This document shows positions 7,381-14,927 of a stretch of DNA of 21,191 nt, piece by piece. The notes beneath the pieces are model-generated. The model had not been told where the DNA came from and made no database searches. It saw nothing but the letters and a program-made list of their open reading frames with translations. Position numbers and translations under genes: made by a program. This DNA is from DSBG01 sp049975365 (GTDB taxonomy: Bacteria > Desulfobacterota > Desulfomonilia > UBA1062): positions 1-21,191 of the forward strand of contig JBNGDS010000054.1 in NCBI GenBank assembly GCA_049975365.1, read 5' to 3'. Position 1 is the stretch's first letter. The number at the start of each line of letters is the position of its first letter.

Positions 7381-7648
7381 ACCATTCCTCTCTCGGGCTG
7401 AATCAAGAATACTATCGGCCTCTTCGAAGATGAATCATAAAAAATCTTGAAATCAGTCGATGAAGATAGAGAGTCGAGGATGAGGTGTCAAGGGCAAATG
7501 TGCTCTCTCATCTTTTCACGCCGGCATGTGACCCAAGACACTCCGCGCGAACGGCTTCACAGCATCGAGACTCATTCAAGCACCACGACTGTTGAAGAAG
7601 AATCCATGATCGGAATCGAGGACTGGACACCTGTACACACAGTGATGG

Positions 7649-8929
7649 TTATATCGGATCGACACGTCTCACACCGTTTCTCCGCGCAATCTTCCTCCAG
7701 AAGGCAGGCCTGAGACGACTGCTCCGTGTTGGAATGCCCTGCATTCTTTCAAGCCAGTTTCTCTCCATATCTTCAGTTGCTCTGAGCATGCTGTTGGAAA
7801 ATACCTGGATCTCCCGGTCTGTGCTGTTCCACTGATATCCGGGGGCAGGAATACAAAACTGATCTTCGAGGCCAAGAATCTCCTCAGCGATATCATCGCG
7901 GACATGAGCGTATCTCATAAGCGCATTGATATGGAACACCTCGTGGCGCCACCAGAAGGAATCATCGGAATATCGAGAACCGCCCCTAGTTAGATCGGAT
8001 GGGCACCGAAGGGGAAGACACAGTTTGAAGGTGCTCAGGCACGGTGCTGACGAGCCGGTCAGAAAAATTCTGAATGTATCCGGGTTCTCCAGGCACACAA
8101 TCATCGATCCCGTGGTCTGGGATCTCCTGATGAGCGATCCCGCTGCGTGCATGCAGACATCCCTGTTGAAGCCTAAATTCGGTACCCTGCCGTAATGTGT
8201 CCTGAGGAGTTCAATTGCGTCGGTCAGACCGAACCGATCTTTATGGCGTGCGATGAAATCCAGCATCGTTTTCCTTCTCGTTCTACTGCCGGAAAAAAAT
8301 GTCATCACCCGATCTTCAAACCTCTGGATATCACTGCCTTCTGGAAGAGAAGATTCCTCCCAGTCCGTGCCAAGGGTCAGGCAGTTGGAAATGGCTGCAT
8401 GGGAGCTGAATGACTTCAAGGCATACTCCCTTCCAACCGTCTCGAGCACGAGAATCGTGCTCCTGTCTGCGATGAGGAAGGAATTCATGTAGTTGAACTT
8501 CCTGTCACGGTAGCCGCAGGGTCCTGCCTGGCCATACTGCTTCAGGAGTTGTATGATCACCTGTGCTGCCCCCCTGGCGTTTTCAGATCGTTCAAGGGCC
8601 AGGCGCAGGAGATCCATTCCGATCAGGCCGGGGTGTTCATCATGTTTCTTCCGTGTGAACAGCGCCTCGTTTCCGATTACCACTCCGTGTTCATTCACTC
8701 CCATTTCCCCGCCCCAGATCCAGAAAGGTTTTGAGAGCACAAGTGCGTGTGTGCTTTTGACCTGTGGTATGGCAATATAGGTGCAGGTGAGGACATCACC
8801 TTCTTCGTGACTCCTCCTGGGGACCGAAATGATGACATGGGCCTCATCCGGTTCCCGATCAGAATTCTTCCCGAAAATGACCTCCCCGGAATCCCTGTGC
8901 GAAGGACGGGCTGCAAAGGTGTCGCACAT
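7649..8929 (-). CDS. Secernin-type Ntn hydrolase (peptidase family C69)
   Basis: 426 residues. It starts MCDTFAA, so Cys2 becomes the N-terminal nucleophile after methionine removal, as in C69 dipeptidases and secernins. Further family blocks are IFGKNSDREPDEAH (19-32), KPFWIWGGEMGVNEHGVVIGNEA (67-89), GMDLLRLALER, GYRDRKFNYMNSFLIAD and, late in the protein, WWRHEVFHINAL. The family hydrolyses amide bonds of dipeptides or related small amides; the physiological substrate of secernin-like bacterial members is generally unknown. There is no signal peptide, and an N-terminal extension would block the catalytic Cys, so this start is compelling. It is supported by a GGAGGGG ribosome binding site. 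It stands alone on the minus strand, divergent from the AOR cluster; 268 bases downstream (7381-7648) hold no gene I can support. Confidence 0.87.
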   Translation of the reverse strand: MCDTFAARPSHRDSGEVIFGKNSDREPDEAHVIISVPRRSHEEGDVLTCTYIAIPQVKSTHALVLSKPFWIWGGEMGVNEHGVVIGNEALFTRKKHDEHPGLIGMDLLRLALERSENARGAAQVIIQLLKQYGQAGPCGYRDRKFNYMNSFLIADRSTILVLETVGREYALKSFSSHAAISNCLTLGTDWEESSLPEGSDIQRFEDRVMTFFSGSRTRRKTMLDFIARHKDRFGLTDAIELLRTHYGRVPNLGFNRDVCMHAAGSLIRRSQTTGSMIVCLENPDTFRIFLTGSSAPCLSTFKLCLPLRCPSDLTRGGSRYSDDSFWWRHEVFHINALMRYAHVRDDIAEEILGLEDQFCIPAPGYQWNSTDREIQVFSNSMLRATEDMERNWLERMQGIPTRSSRLRPAFWRKIARRNGVRRVDPI

Positions 8930-9107
8930 ATCCCCTCCGTAGTCTCATGAAAGGCTGAATCTCAAAAAAGAATATGGGGCGAGTATACCACCATTTTCCT
9001 GTGCCGTGAAGAGGTTCCATCAGCTGACGTGTGAATCTCCGCATATCACCCGTGACGCCCTCACACTCCACCTCCGGACTCTCGAAGAACAGATTTTCCT
9101 CTTGCCT

Positions 9108-9135
9108 TTGATTTTTCTGTGTGTTCTCTTATACT
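9108..9135 (+). promoter_or_regulatory. Sigma-70-like promoter of the AOR cluster
   Basis: TTGATT (9108-9113) and TATACT (9130-9135) are separated by 16 bases, about 42 bases upstream of the AOR start codon, in a T-rich stretch. This is the best promoter match in the 248-base divergent region between the secernin and AOR genes. Confidence 0.55.
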
Positions 9136-9177
9136 ATTATCTTGTCCGTATCATTGAGTGAATGAAGGGAGGGTTCT

Positions 9178-11037
9178 ATGGCGAATGGGTATGCTGGGAA
9201 ATTTCTCTTGGTGAACCTTTCTGATAAAACCTGTACTGATTTCAAAATAGAAGAAGAGATTCTCAAAAAGTATCTTGGCGGAAGCTGCCTTGGTGCAAAA
9301 ATCTTCCTCGACAGGTACCCCATCGAAGCGGACCCGCTTGGGCCAGAGAGTCCCCTCATGATCATGACTGGGCCCATGGTGGGCAGCGGGTTTCCCGGTA
9401 CATCGCGGTTCAGTATCTGTGCGAAGTCACCGCAAACGGGAATCTGGGGGGAATCGGCCTGTGGAGGCACATTCGGCCCTGATCTGAAACGAACAGGGTA
9501 TGACGGGATCATCGTTGAGGGCAGGGCATCATCGCCGGTGTACCTGTCCATCACGAACGAAGGCCCACGAATCCTTGACGCAACAGATCTCTGGGGGAAA
9601 GACATCTATGAGGTGACGAATATCCTGAAGGAAAAGGACAAATCCTTCAAGGTGTTGGCCATAGGTCCTGCAGGGGAGAACCTCGTAAAAATATCCGCGA
9701 TCGGCAATGACAAGGGCCACTTCAGCGGCAGGACCGGCCTCGGCGCCACAATGGGGTCGAAGAATCTCAAGGCAATCATTGTCAGGGGAACACAGAAACT
9801 CGGGAAAGCGAACGAAGAGAAGTACAAGGAGGCCCAGAAGCAGGCCATCCAGGAGGTCAAGGATTCCGCTTTGGCAGAAGGCCTCCACATGATGGGTTCC
9901 GATGCGAATATGGACCTTGGCATGGTCACAGGTGATGTGCCCGTAAAGAACTGGACCGTTGGGGAAGACTTCCTTCTCTCATCCAGTCTGAGCGGTCCAA
10001 CCATGCGGGAGAAATATCTCACCAAGGCCCACGCGTGTTCAAACTGTCCGGTTGCCTGTAAACGCGTGGTAAAGGTGGATGAAGGTCCTTTCAAGACAGT
10101 AGAGGGCCCCGGGCCAGAATATGAGACCTGTGGCACATTCGGTACCATGCTCATGAACCCCGACCTGTCCGCCGTGATCAAGGCCAATGAACTGTGCAAC
10201 ATGTACGGAATGGACACTATCAGCTGCGGATCCGCCATTGCCATGGCAATGGAACTCTACGAGAAAGGGACGATCACCGCCGGTGATGTGGATGGACTCG
10301 ACCTCTCCTGGGGCAACATGGGCGCCGTCATGGAGCTCATCAGGAAGATCGCCTACCGGGAAGGCTTCGGGGATGTGCTGGCAGAAGGAAGTCTCAAGGC
10401 TGCGCAGAAGATTGGAAAAGATGCTATGGATGCGGTTGTACACGTCAAAGGACTTGAAGCACCCATGCACGACCCGAGGGGATTCCACGGCATGGGGCTT
10501 GCCTACATGATGTCAAACAGGGGGGCGTGCCATCTCCAGCACGCGGTGCTCGCGACTGAACAGGGAATGGCTTCGTGGCCGCAGCTTTTCGACATGAAGG
10601 ACGATTACCAGGGCACCACGAGCGAGGGAAAAGCGGCACTGGTCTACAACTCCGAGAACTACGGCATCCTCTTCAATTCGCTGGCCATCTGCCACTACCT
10701 GACCTACATCCTCAAGCCGGAAACAATCCTCGATGCATTCAATGCAATCACCGGATGGAACCTCGGGTTTCAGGAGATACTCCAGACAGGGATGAGAGAC
10801 TGGACCATCAAGAGAGGATTCAACAACCTTCTGGGCATCACCTCCAAGGACGACAAGCTTCCAAAAAGGATCATGACAGCCCTTTCAGAAGGTGGTGCAG
10901 CCGGCTCTGTTCCTGATACAGAACTTCTCCTGCGGGAGTACTATGCACTGCGTGGTCTCGACGAGAGGGGCTACCCAAGAGAGGAAATGCTCACGGAACT
11001 GGGCCTGGATGAACTCAGGGCCAGACTGTACAGCTAA
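9178..11037 (+). CDS. aor: Aldehyde:ferredoxin oxidoreductase family tungstoenzyme
   Basis: 619 residues, full length for the AOR family. The N-terminal domain GYAGKFLLVNLSDK...YLGGSCLGAKIFLD and the cofactor-loop region GTSRFSICAKSPQTGIWGESACGG are typical. The [4Fe-4S] cysteines are C287-xx-C290-xxx-C294 (ACSNCPVACK) with a fourth at C505, nearly the spacing of Pyrococcus furiosus AOR (288, 291, 295, 494). GPEYET (312-317) follows. The enzyme interconverts carboxylic acids and aldehydes with ferredoxin via a tungsto-bispterin cofactor. Oddity: the usual DxxGLC pterin motif reads NSLAIC here (500-505), and the first reads NMYGMD (341-346), which suggests a distinct subfamily. The start has GAAGGGAGGG upstream. 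It heads a cluster with an SCP2 protein (41 bases later), an iron alcohol dehydrogenase and another SCP2 protein. No ferredoxin or cofactor-synthesis gene is adjacent. Confidence 0.93.
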   Translation: MANGYAGKFLLVNLSDKTCTDFKIEEEILKKYLGGSCLGAKIFLDRYPIEADPLGPESPLMIMTGPMVGSGFPGTSRFSICAKSPQTGIWGESACGGTFGPDLKRTGYDGIIVEGRASSPVYLSITNEGPRILDATDLWGKDIYEVTNILKEKDKSFKVLAIGPAGENLVKISAIGNDKGHFSGRTGLGATMGSKNLKAIIVRGTQKLGKANEEKYKEAQKQAIQEVKDSALAEGLHMMGSDANMDLGMVTGDVPVKNWTVGEDFLLSSSLSGPTMREKYLTKAHACSNCPVACKRVVKVDEGPFKTVEGPGPEYETCGTFGTMLMNPDLSAVIKANELCNMYGMDTISCGSAIAMAMELYEKGTITAGDVDGLDLSWGNMGAVMELIRKIAYREGFGDVLAEGSLKAAQKIGKDAMDAVVHVKGLEAPMHDPRGFHGMGLAYMMSNRGACHLQHAVLATEQGMASWPQLFDMKDDYQGTTSEGKAALVYNSENYGILFNSLAICHYLTYILKPETILDAFNAITGWNLGFQEILQTGMRDWTIKRGFNNLLGITSKDDKLPKRIMTALSEGGAAGSVPDTELLLREYYALRGLDERGYPREEMLTELGLDELRARLYS

Positions 11038-11078
11038 CGCAACACATAAAAAACTCATGGTGAAAGGAGGTATTTTTC

Positions 11079-11504
11079 ATGCCGAAACTCAAGGCAATGA
11101 CACAGGAATGGTTGGATGCGTACAAGGCTGCAATTGAAGCGGATCCTGAGTACAAGCAGATCGCAAAGGACTGGGAGGGAAGCGTTGCTCTGGTCTGCAA
11201 TGCAGACCCCTCAAAGGGTGTTCCTGACACCATCTACATCTTCATGGACTACTGGCATGGAGATGTGGGCGATTTTCTCGTCTGCGACAAGGAAAAGGCC
11301 GAGAGCGCCAAATTCGTCATGACCGGGGATTATGCCCGCTGGAAGCAGGTTGCCCTCAAGGAGCTCGATGCAACAAAGGCGCTGCTCCAGGGCAAGCTGA
11401 AGATGAAGGGCGACCTTCCCTACGTGGTGAGAAACATCAAGACCGTCAACAAGGTCATCGACATCCTGGGGAATGTCGACACCCTCTGGCCGGACGAAGC
11501 ATAG
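11079..11504 (+). CDS. SCP2 sterol-carrier-fold protein (first copy)
   Basis: 141 residues. The C-terminal half, KALLQGKLKMKGDLPYVVRNIKTVNKVIDIL, matches the end of SCP2 domains (QGKLKxxGD plus helix). The N-terminal helix MTQEWLDAYKAAIEADPEYK and the strand IYIFMDYWHGDVGDFLVCD fit the same small alpha/beta fold. SCP2 domains bind lipids, fatty acyl-CoAs or other hydrophobic ligands in a tunnel; the ligand is not evident here. There is no signal peptide, so it is cytosolic. It has the strongest ribosome binding site of the window (AAAGGAGG, 9 bases before ATG), which suggests much higher expression than the AOR. That would suit a stoichiometric carrier better than an enzyme. It lies between the AOR and the alcohol dehydrogenase genes and is followed by a hairpin. 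Confidence 0.75.
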   Translation: MPKLKAMTQEWLDAYKAAIEADPEYKQIAKDWEGSVALVCNADPSKGVPDTIYIFMDYWHGDVGDFLVCDKEKAESAKFVMTGDYARWKQVALKELDATKALLQGKLKMKGDLPYVVRNIKTVNKVIDILGNVDTLWPDEA

Positions 11505-11514
11505 CATTTCCAGT

Positions 11515-11543
11515 CGGGATCGAATTCCTGAAGGAAGATCCCG
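11515..11543 (+). promoter_or_regulatory. Intercistronic hairpin after the first SCP2 gene
   Basis: CGGGATC/GATCCCG forms the base of the hairpin. An inner stem TTCC/GGAA with loop TGAA continues it after a three-base bulge. It begins 11 bases after the SCP2 stop and lacks a T-run, so it looks like an RNA-stabilising or processing element rather than a complete terminator. It may help keep SCP2 mRNA abundant. Confidence 0.45.
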
Positions 11544-11621
11544 CCTGAACACATTCGCTAGCTCCTGCACGCAAGCATTGTCTTCGGTGCAATGACATGC
11601 AGGAGGAAAAAGGAGCATGGA

Positions 11622-12785
11622 ATGGGTTACGAATCAGATCTTTCTTTCAACTATTTCGGCCCGACCAAGATCATCTTCGGCGTGGGCTCGTCCAAGGATG
11701 TCGAGATCGAGATGTCATCCCTGGGGGGGACAAAGGCACTGATCGTCACTGACGAGGGGATCATCAAGGCGGGTCTCCTCGAGCACATCAAGAGTGCTCT
11801 CGGCAGCAAGTGCGTGGGTGTCTACAGCGACATTCCCCAGGACACTGGTGTGGAGGTCGTTGATGCAGGCGCAGAGCTTGCAAGAAAACAGGGGGCAGAC
11901 ATCCTCATCAGCGTGGGCGGAGGAAGTGTCATAGACACTGCAAAGTGCATGTGCATCCTGATCACCGAAGGGGGCAAGCTGAGAGACTACAACGGCATTC
12001 AGCTCCTCACACGCCCCCAGACTCCGCACATCGTCATCCCGACGACCGCCGGGACAGGGAGTGAAGTGACCACCGCTGCGGTCATCATGGACAAGGAGAT
12101 GGGTCAGAAGAGGCTGCTGGTCGAAAACTTCAATACCCCCCGTCTGGCAATCCTGGATCCGAAGATGACGGAGAAGCTTCCAAAGCTTCTGACAGCAGGA
12201 ACAGGCATGGATGCCATGACCCATGCAGTGGAATCATTGCACAGCATTCAGCATGAACCCATCACAGATGGACTGGCCTTCAATGCCATCAGGTTACTGG
12301 CCAGATATCTGCCAACATGTACTGAAAACGGATCAGACCTGGTCGCACGGGGTCAGGTGCAGATTGCTGCCACCTTGGCCGGTTGGGCATTCGGCAATGC
12401 ACTTGTAGGTATTGTCCATGCCATGGCCCACTCCATCGGCGCAGTAGCTCATGTTCCCCATGGCATCGCGAACGGCATTCTGCTGGCCGACTGCATGGAG
12501 TACAATCTCGAGAGCTGTCCGGAAGCATATGCACTGGTTGCTGAGGCCTTCGGGGTCAGGGAAAAGGGAATGGATGACATGGCAGCTGCTGAGGCATCCA
12601 TTGTCGCAATGAGAGAATTCACGAAAAGAATCGGTCATCCCCAGAAGCTCTCGGAGGTCGGGGTCAAGGAATCGGACCTGGAGAAGGCTGCCGACCTGAG
12701 CCTCGGCGATGGCTCGATTGTAAACAACCCGAGGTTTGTGCTGGATGCATCCGAGGTGTTGGATCTCTTTAAAAAGGCATTCTAA
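11622..12785 (+). CDS. Iron-containing (group III) alcohol dehydrogenase
   Basis: 387 residues. The N-terminal NAD(P)-binding half has SVGGGSVIDTAK (97-108) and IPTTAGTGSEVT (139-150). Metal ligands of the Fe-ADH family are all present: D197 and H201 in GMDAMTHAVES, H266 in VHAMAH and H280 in VPHG. H270 corresponds to the conserved active-site His of FucO. It reduces an aldehyde to an alcohol or the reverse with NAD(P)H. Start chosen at 11622 because AAGGAG lies 6-7 bases upstream and the protein then begins like the family (SFNYFGPTKIIFGVGS). The ATG at 11592 has no such site. Between AOR and SCP2 genes, it would supply the aldehyde/alcohol step to AOR's acid/aldehyde step. Confidence 0.93.
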   Translation: MGYESDLSFNYFGPTKIIFGVGSSKDVEIEMSSLGGTKALIVTDEGIIKAGLLEHIKSALGSKCVGVYSDIPQDTGVEVVDAGAELARKQGADILISVGGGSVIDTAKCMCILITEGGKLRDYNGIQLLTRPQTPHIVIPTTAGTGSEVTTAAVIMDKEMGQKRLLVENFNTPRLAILDPKMTEKLPKLLTAGTGMDAMTHAVESLHSIQHEPITDGLAFNAIRLLARYLPTCTENGSDLVARGQVQIAATLAGWAFGNALVGIVHAMAHSIGAVAHVPHGIANGILLADCMEYNLESCPEAYALVAEAFGVREKGMDDMAAAEASIVAMREFTKRIGHPQKLSEVGVKESDLEKAADLSLGDGSIVNNPRFVLDASEVLDLFKKAF

Positions 12786-12792
12786 CAACACA

Positions 12793-12822
12793 CCGGCAGG
12801 GGAGATCTCACTCCCCTGCCGG
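12793..12822 (+). promoter_or_regulatory. Strong intercistronic hairpin after the alcohol dehydrogenase gene
   Basis: A perfect 11-base-pair stem CCGGCAGGGGA/TCCCCTGCCGG has an 8-base loop and sits 8 bases past the ADH stop, 42 bases before the next gene. There is no T-run (GAAGTGATAG follows), so read-through into the second SCP2 gene is likely. It could protect the upstream RNA from 3' exonucleases. Confidence 0.5.
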
Positions 12823-12864
12823 GAAGTGATAGACTGATGTGCATTCTTTCACAGGAGGACAACC

Positions 12865-13284
12865 ATGGCAGCTGACATTATCGACAACCAAGCCGGCGAA
12901 GTCCCGTTCTCATTCGTCATCGAGGAGCTCCTCGCGTCAAACCTCGAGCAGAATCCTCACAAGATGAGAACGTTTCAGAAAATATTCGGCGTGGTAGCAA
13001 TCGATCTCCCTGATATCGAGGCACGCGTAACCCTCATTTTCTCAGGTGGAAAGATGAAAATCGTGCCGGGAATCGTGGGAAAACCCGACCTGATCATACG
13101 GACCGACTCGGACAAGGTGATCGGCCTGAACTCCATCTCCATCAAGTTCGGTCTGCCATACTACTTTGATGAAGCAGGCCTCACTGTTCTCAAACAGCTG
13201 GCCAGCGGTGAGCTGAAGATTCAGGGCATGCTGTTCCATCCCATAATCCTGACACGGCTGACTAAAATCATGTCGGTGATGTAA
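12865..13284 (+). CDS. SCP2 sterol-carrier-fold protein (second copy)
   Basis: 139 residues, related in fold but very different in sequence from the SCP2 protein at 11079-11504, so not a recent duplicate. Typical SCP2 features are GVVAIDLPDIEARVTLIFSGGKMKIV, GKPDLIIRTDSDKVIGL (the strand-helix that lines the ligand tunnel) and LASGELKIQGMLFHPIILTRLTKIMSV at the C-terminus. There is no signal peptide or membrane segment. It has a GGAGG ribosome binding site (CAGGAGGACAACC). It is last in the AOR cluster and probably binds a hydrophobic or CoA-linked intermediate of that pathway; the ligand cannot be read from sequence. Confidence 0.8.
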   Translation: MAADIIDNQAGEVPFSFVIEELLASNLEQNPHKMRTFQKIFGVVAIDLPDIEARVTLIFSGGKMKIVPGIVGKPDLIIRTDSDKVIGLNSISIKFGLPYYFDEAGLTVLKQLASGELKIQGMLFHPIILTRLTKIMSVM

Positions 13285-13325
13285 CATCACAGGCGAGCCC
13301 CTGAAGCCTGGTCAGAGGTTCTCTC

Positions 13326-13343
13326 GGGAGGATAGTGCCTCCC
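13326..13343. terminator. Possible weak terminator between convergent genes
   Basis: A six-base-pair stem GGGAGG/CCTCCC with loop ATAGTG lies between the convergent second SCP2 gene (stop 13284) and the GDSL gene (stop 13348). There is no T-run on either strand; its position is the main argument. Confidence 0.3.
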
Positions 13344-13347
13344 CAGT

Positions 13348-14169
13348 TCATGCAGGCAGGCGAACGATGATTCCATCCCGATCAAGGAGAGAAGCCCAGG
13401 CCTTTGCCATTTCCCGGTACCCAAGGGTATTGAGATGCAGCCTGTCCTTGAGCCACACCCTGTCGTTATCCTCGAAGAGGGCATGAAAATCCGGGCCCCT
13501 GCGAACCAGTGCGGGATAGGAATTCAAGAGTTCTTCTATCCTCTCGTTGATCATCGCTGTATACCGTTCAAGTTTTTCCTGAGCTGTGCGGCGTGAAAAC
13601 ACGAGCCTGTCGAAACCCAGAAACTGCAGTCCACCCGGATACCTGTTCGGTGGTATCTTCGCAAGATAGGATACGATTCCGCGTTCGGAGAGCTTGATCA
13701 GTGTCGAGATGATGTTCTCCCGTGAGATGATGAACTCGGTATCTTCGTATCCCACCACCCCTCCCATGAGACGTGAAATCCTGTCGGGGGCCACGGAATA
13801 GTTCACATCGTTCGTTCCAATCATCATGAGGCAGATTCTGATGTTGCCATGGAATTCCAGGATCTCATCGAGGGGGTACCCGTTCAGGGGAAAGTCCCGT
13901 ACCCCCTTCTTCTGCCAGGATCTTCCCTGGGTCCAGTCCAGCGTTGTGGATCCGCTCCTTCCCACGTTCAGCACAAGATCCCCACCTCCGGAAGGAATGA
14001 GTATTTCGCCGAGCATGTATGGATATGAGGTTTTCAGGAGCAGCCGTGGATCAAGACTCTCGAACGGGGCGTGTTCTGTGATTGAAGGCTGGGATCCTGC
14101 TGTGAGTGAATCCCCGACAGCGATGATCTGGCCTTTCCCGTCAATTGCGATCCTGCCATCCATAGGCAC
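13348..14169 (-). CDS. SGNH/GDSL-type hydrolase
   Basis: 273 residues from the GTG start. Block I is IIAVGDSLTAG with nucleophile Ser21. Block II is around VLNVGRSGSTTLDW, with the conserved Gly. Block III is MMIGTNDVNYS (GTND). Block V is KDRLHLNTLG with the catalytic Asp-x-x-His. It should be an esterase, lipase or deacylase acting on a small substrate. No signal peptide is seen, so it is cytosolic as read. The GTG shares its first G with the ABC ATPase stop (TAG), and ATG at 14163 is the alternative start; an AAGGTG lies upstream. This makes it the last gene of the ABC importer operon and suggests it processes the imported compound. That is inference. Confidence 0.85.
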   Translation of the reverse strand: MPMDGRIAIDGKGQIIAVGDSLTAGSQPSITEHAPFESLDPRLLLKTSYPYMLGEILIPSGGGDLVLNVGRSGSTTLDWTQGRSWQKKGVRDFPLNGYPLDEILEFHGNIRICLMMIGTNDVNYSVAPDRISRLMGGVVGYEDTEFIISRENIISTLIKLSERGIVSYLAKIPPNRYPGGLQFLGFDRLVFSRRTAQEKLERYTAMINERIEELLNSYPALVRRGPDFHALFEDNDRVWLKDRLHLNTLGYREMAKAWASLLDRDGIIVRLPA

Positions 14170-14927
14170 TAGAGCACCTTGTCGAGAAATGCCTTCACAC
14201 GGGGATTGTCCATCTGGCTCGAGAAGACTTCCTGGGGGGAACCCTCGAAGATGAATCTCCCATTGTCCATGAAGATGACCCTGTCTGCCATCTCTCGGGC
14301 AAATCCCATCTGGTGGGTGACAATCACCATGGTCATCCCCTCCTGTGCCAGGCCCTTGATCGCATTGAACACCTCTCCCACCAGTTCGGGATCAAGGGCA
14401 GAGGTCGGCTCGTCGAAGAGCATGAGTCGCGGACGCATTGCCAGAGCCCTGGCGATTGCAACTCGCTGCTTCTGGCCACCGGAGAGAAATGCCGGGTACA
14501 CGTCTTTTTTGTCCAGGAGCCCGACCTTGCCCAGCAGGTCCATGGCGATTTCTCTGGCTGTCTCCCGTGGCTCTCTCTTCACCGTGATCGGCCCCTCCAT
14601 GACGTTCTGTAGTGCAGTCATGTGGGGGAACAGGTGGAAATGCTGGAACACCATCCCGATTTCGCTCCTGAGTTTGCAGATCACATCGGGTTTTTCCATG
14701 ACAAGCCTGCCCTTCCTGTCCCTGTGGTATCCTGTCTCCTGCCCGTCGATGAGAATCTTTCCGTCATCGATCTTTTCCAGGAAATTGACCATGCGCAGGA
14801 GCGTGGTCTTGCCAGATCCGGAAGGACCGATGATCACCGTCCGATCCCCTTTGTTGATGCTGAGGTCCACCTGGTCAACCGCGACCAGATCTCCATACTG
14901 TTTGACCACGCCAATCAGATCAATCAT
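14169..14927 (-). CDS. ABC transporter ATPase, polar amino acid type (GlnQ-like)
   Basis: 252 residues with every ABC motif: Walker A GPSGSGKTT (about 34-42), Q-loop FQHFHLFPHMT, signature LSGGQKQRVAIARAL, Walker B LMLFDEPTSALD and the switch His in VTHQ. The MVFQHFHLFPHMTALQNV and FDEPTSALDPELVGEV stretches are characteristic of the PAAT/HAAT polar amino acid importer ATPases (GlnQ, ArtP, HisP). It powers import through the permease encoded just upstream. The start codon overlaps the permease stop (ATGA), so the two are translationally coupled. The downstream GDSL gene overlaps its stop. Confidence 0.95.
   Translation of the reverse strand: MIDLIGVVKQYGDLVAVDQVDLSINKGDRTVIIGPSGSGKTTLLRMVNFLEKIDDGKILIDGQETGYHRDRKGRLVMEKPDVICKLRSEIGMVFQHFHLFPHMTALQNVMEGPITVKREPRETAREIAMDLLGKVGLLDKKDVYPAFLSGGQKQRVAIARALAMRPRLMLFDEPTSALDPELVGEVFNAIKGLAQEGMTMVIVTHQMGFAREMADRVIFMDNGRFIFEGSPQEVFSSQMDNPRVKAFLDKVL

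Noticed and set aside
7447..7713. 88-residue plus-strand frame in the gap after the methyltransferase gene
   Set aside because: Low-complexity Ser/Thr/Arg-rich translation, no ribosome binding site, runs into the end of the opposite secernin gene.
9178..11037. AOR-family protein as BamB (catalytic subunit of class II benzoyl-CoA reductase)
   Set aside because: No bamC-I-type genes or benzoate genes nearby; partnership with an iron alcohol dehydrogenase fits aldehyde chemistry better. A tree would settle it.
12793..12822. Hairpin after the alcohol dehydrogenase as a true intrinsic terminator
   Set aside because: No T-run follows on the plus strand and a same-strand gene with a good ribosome binding site begins 42 bases later.
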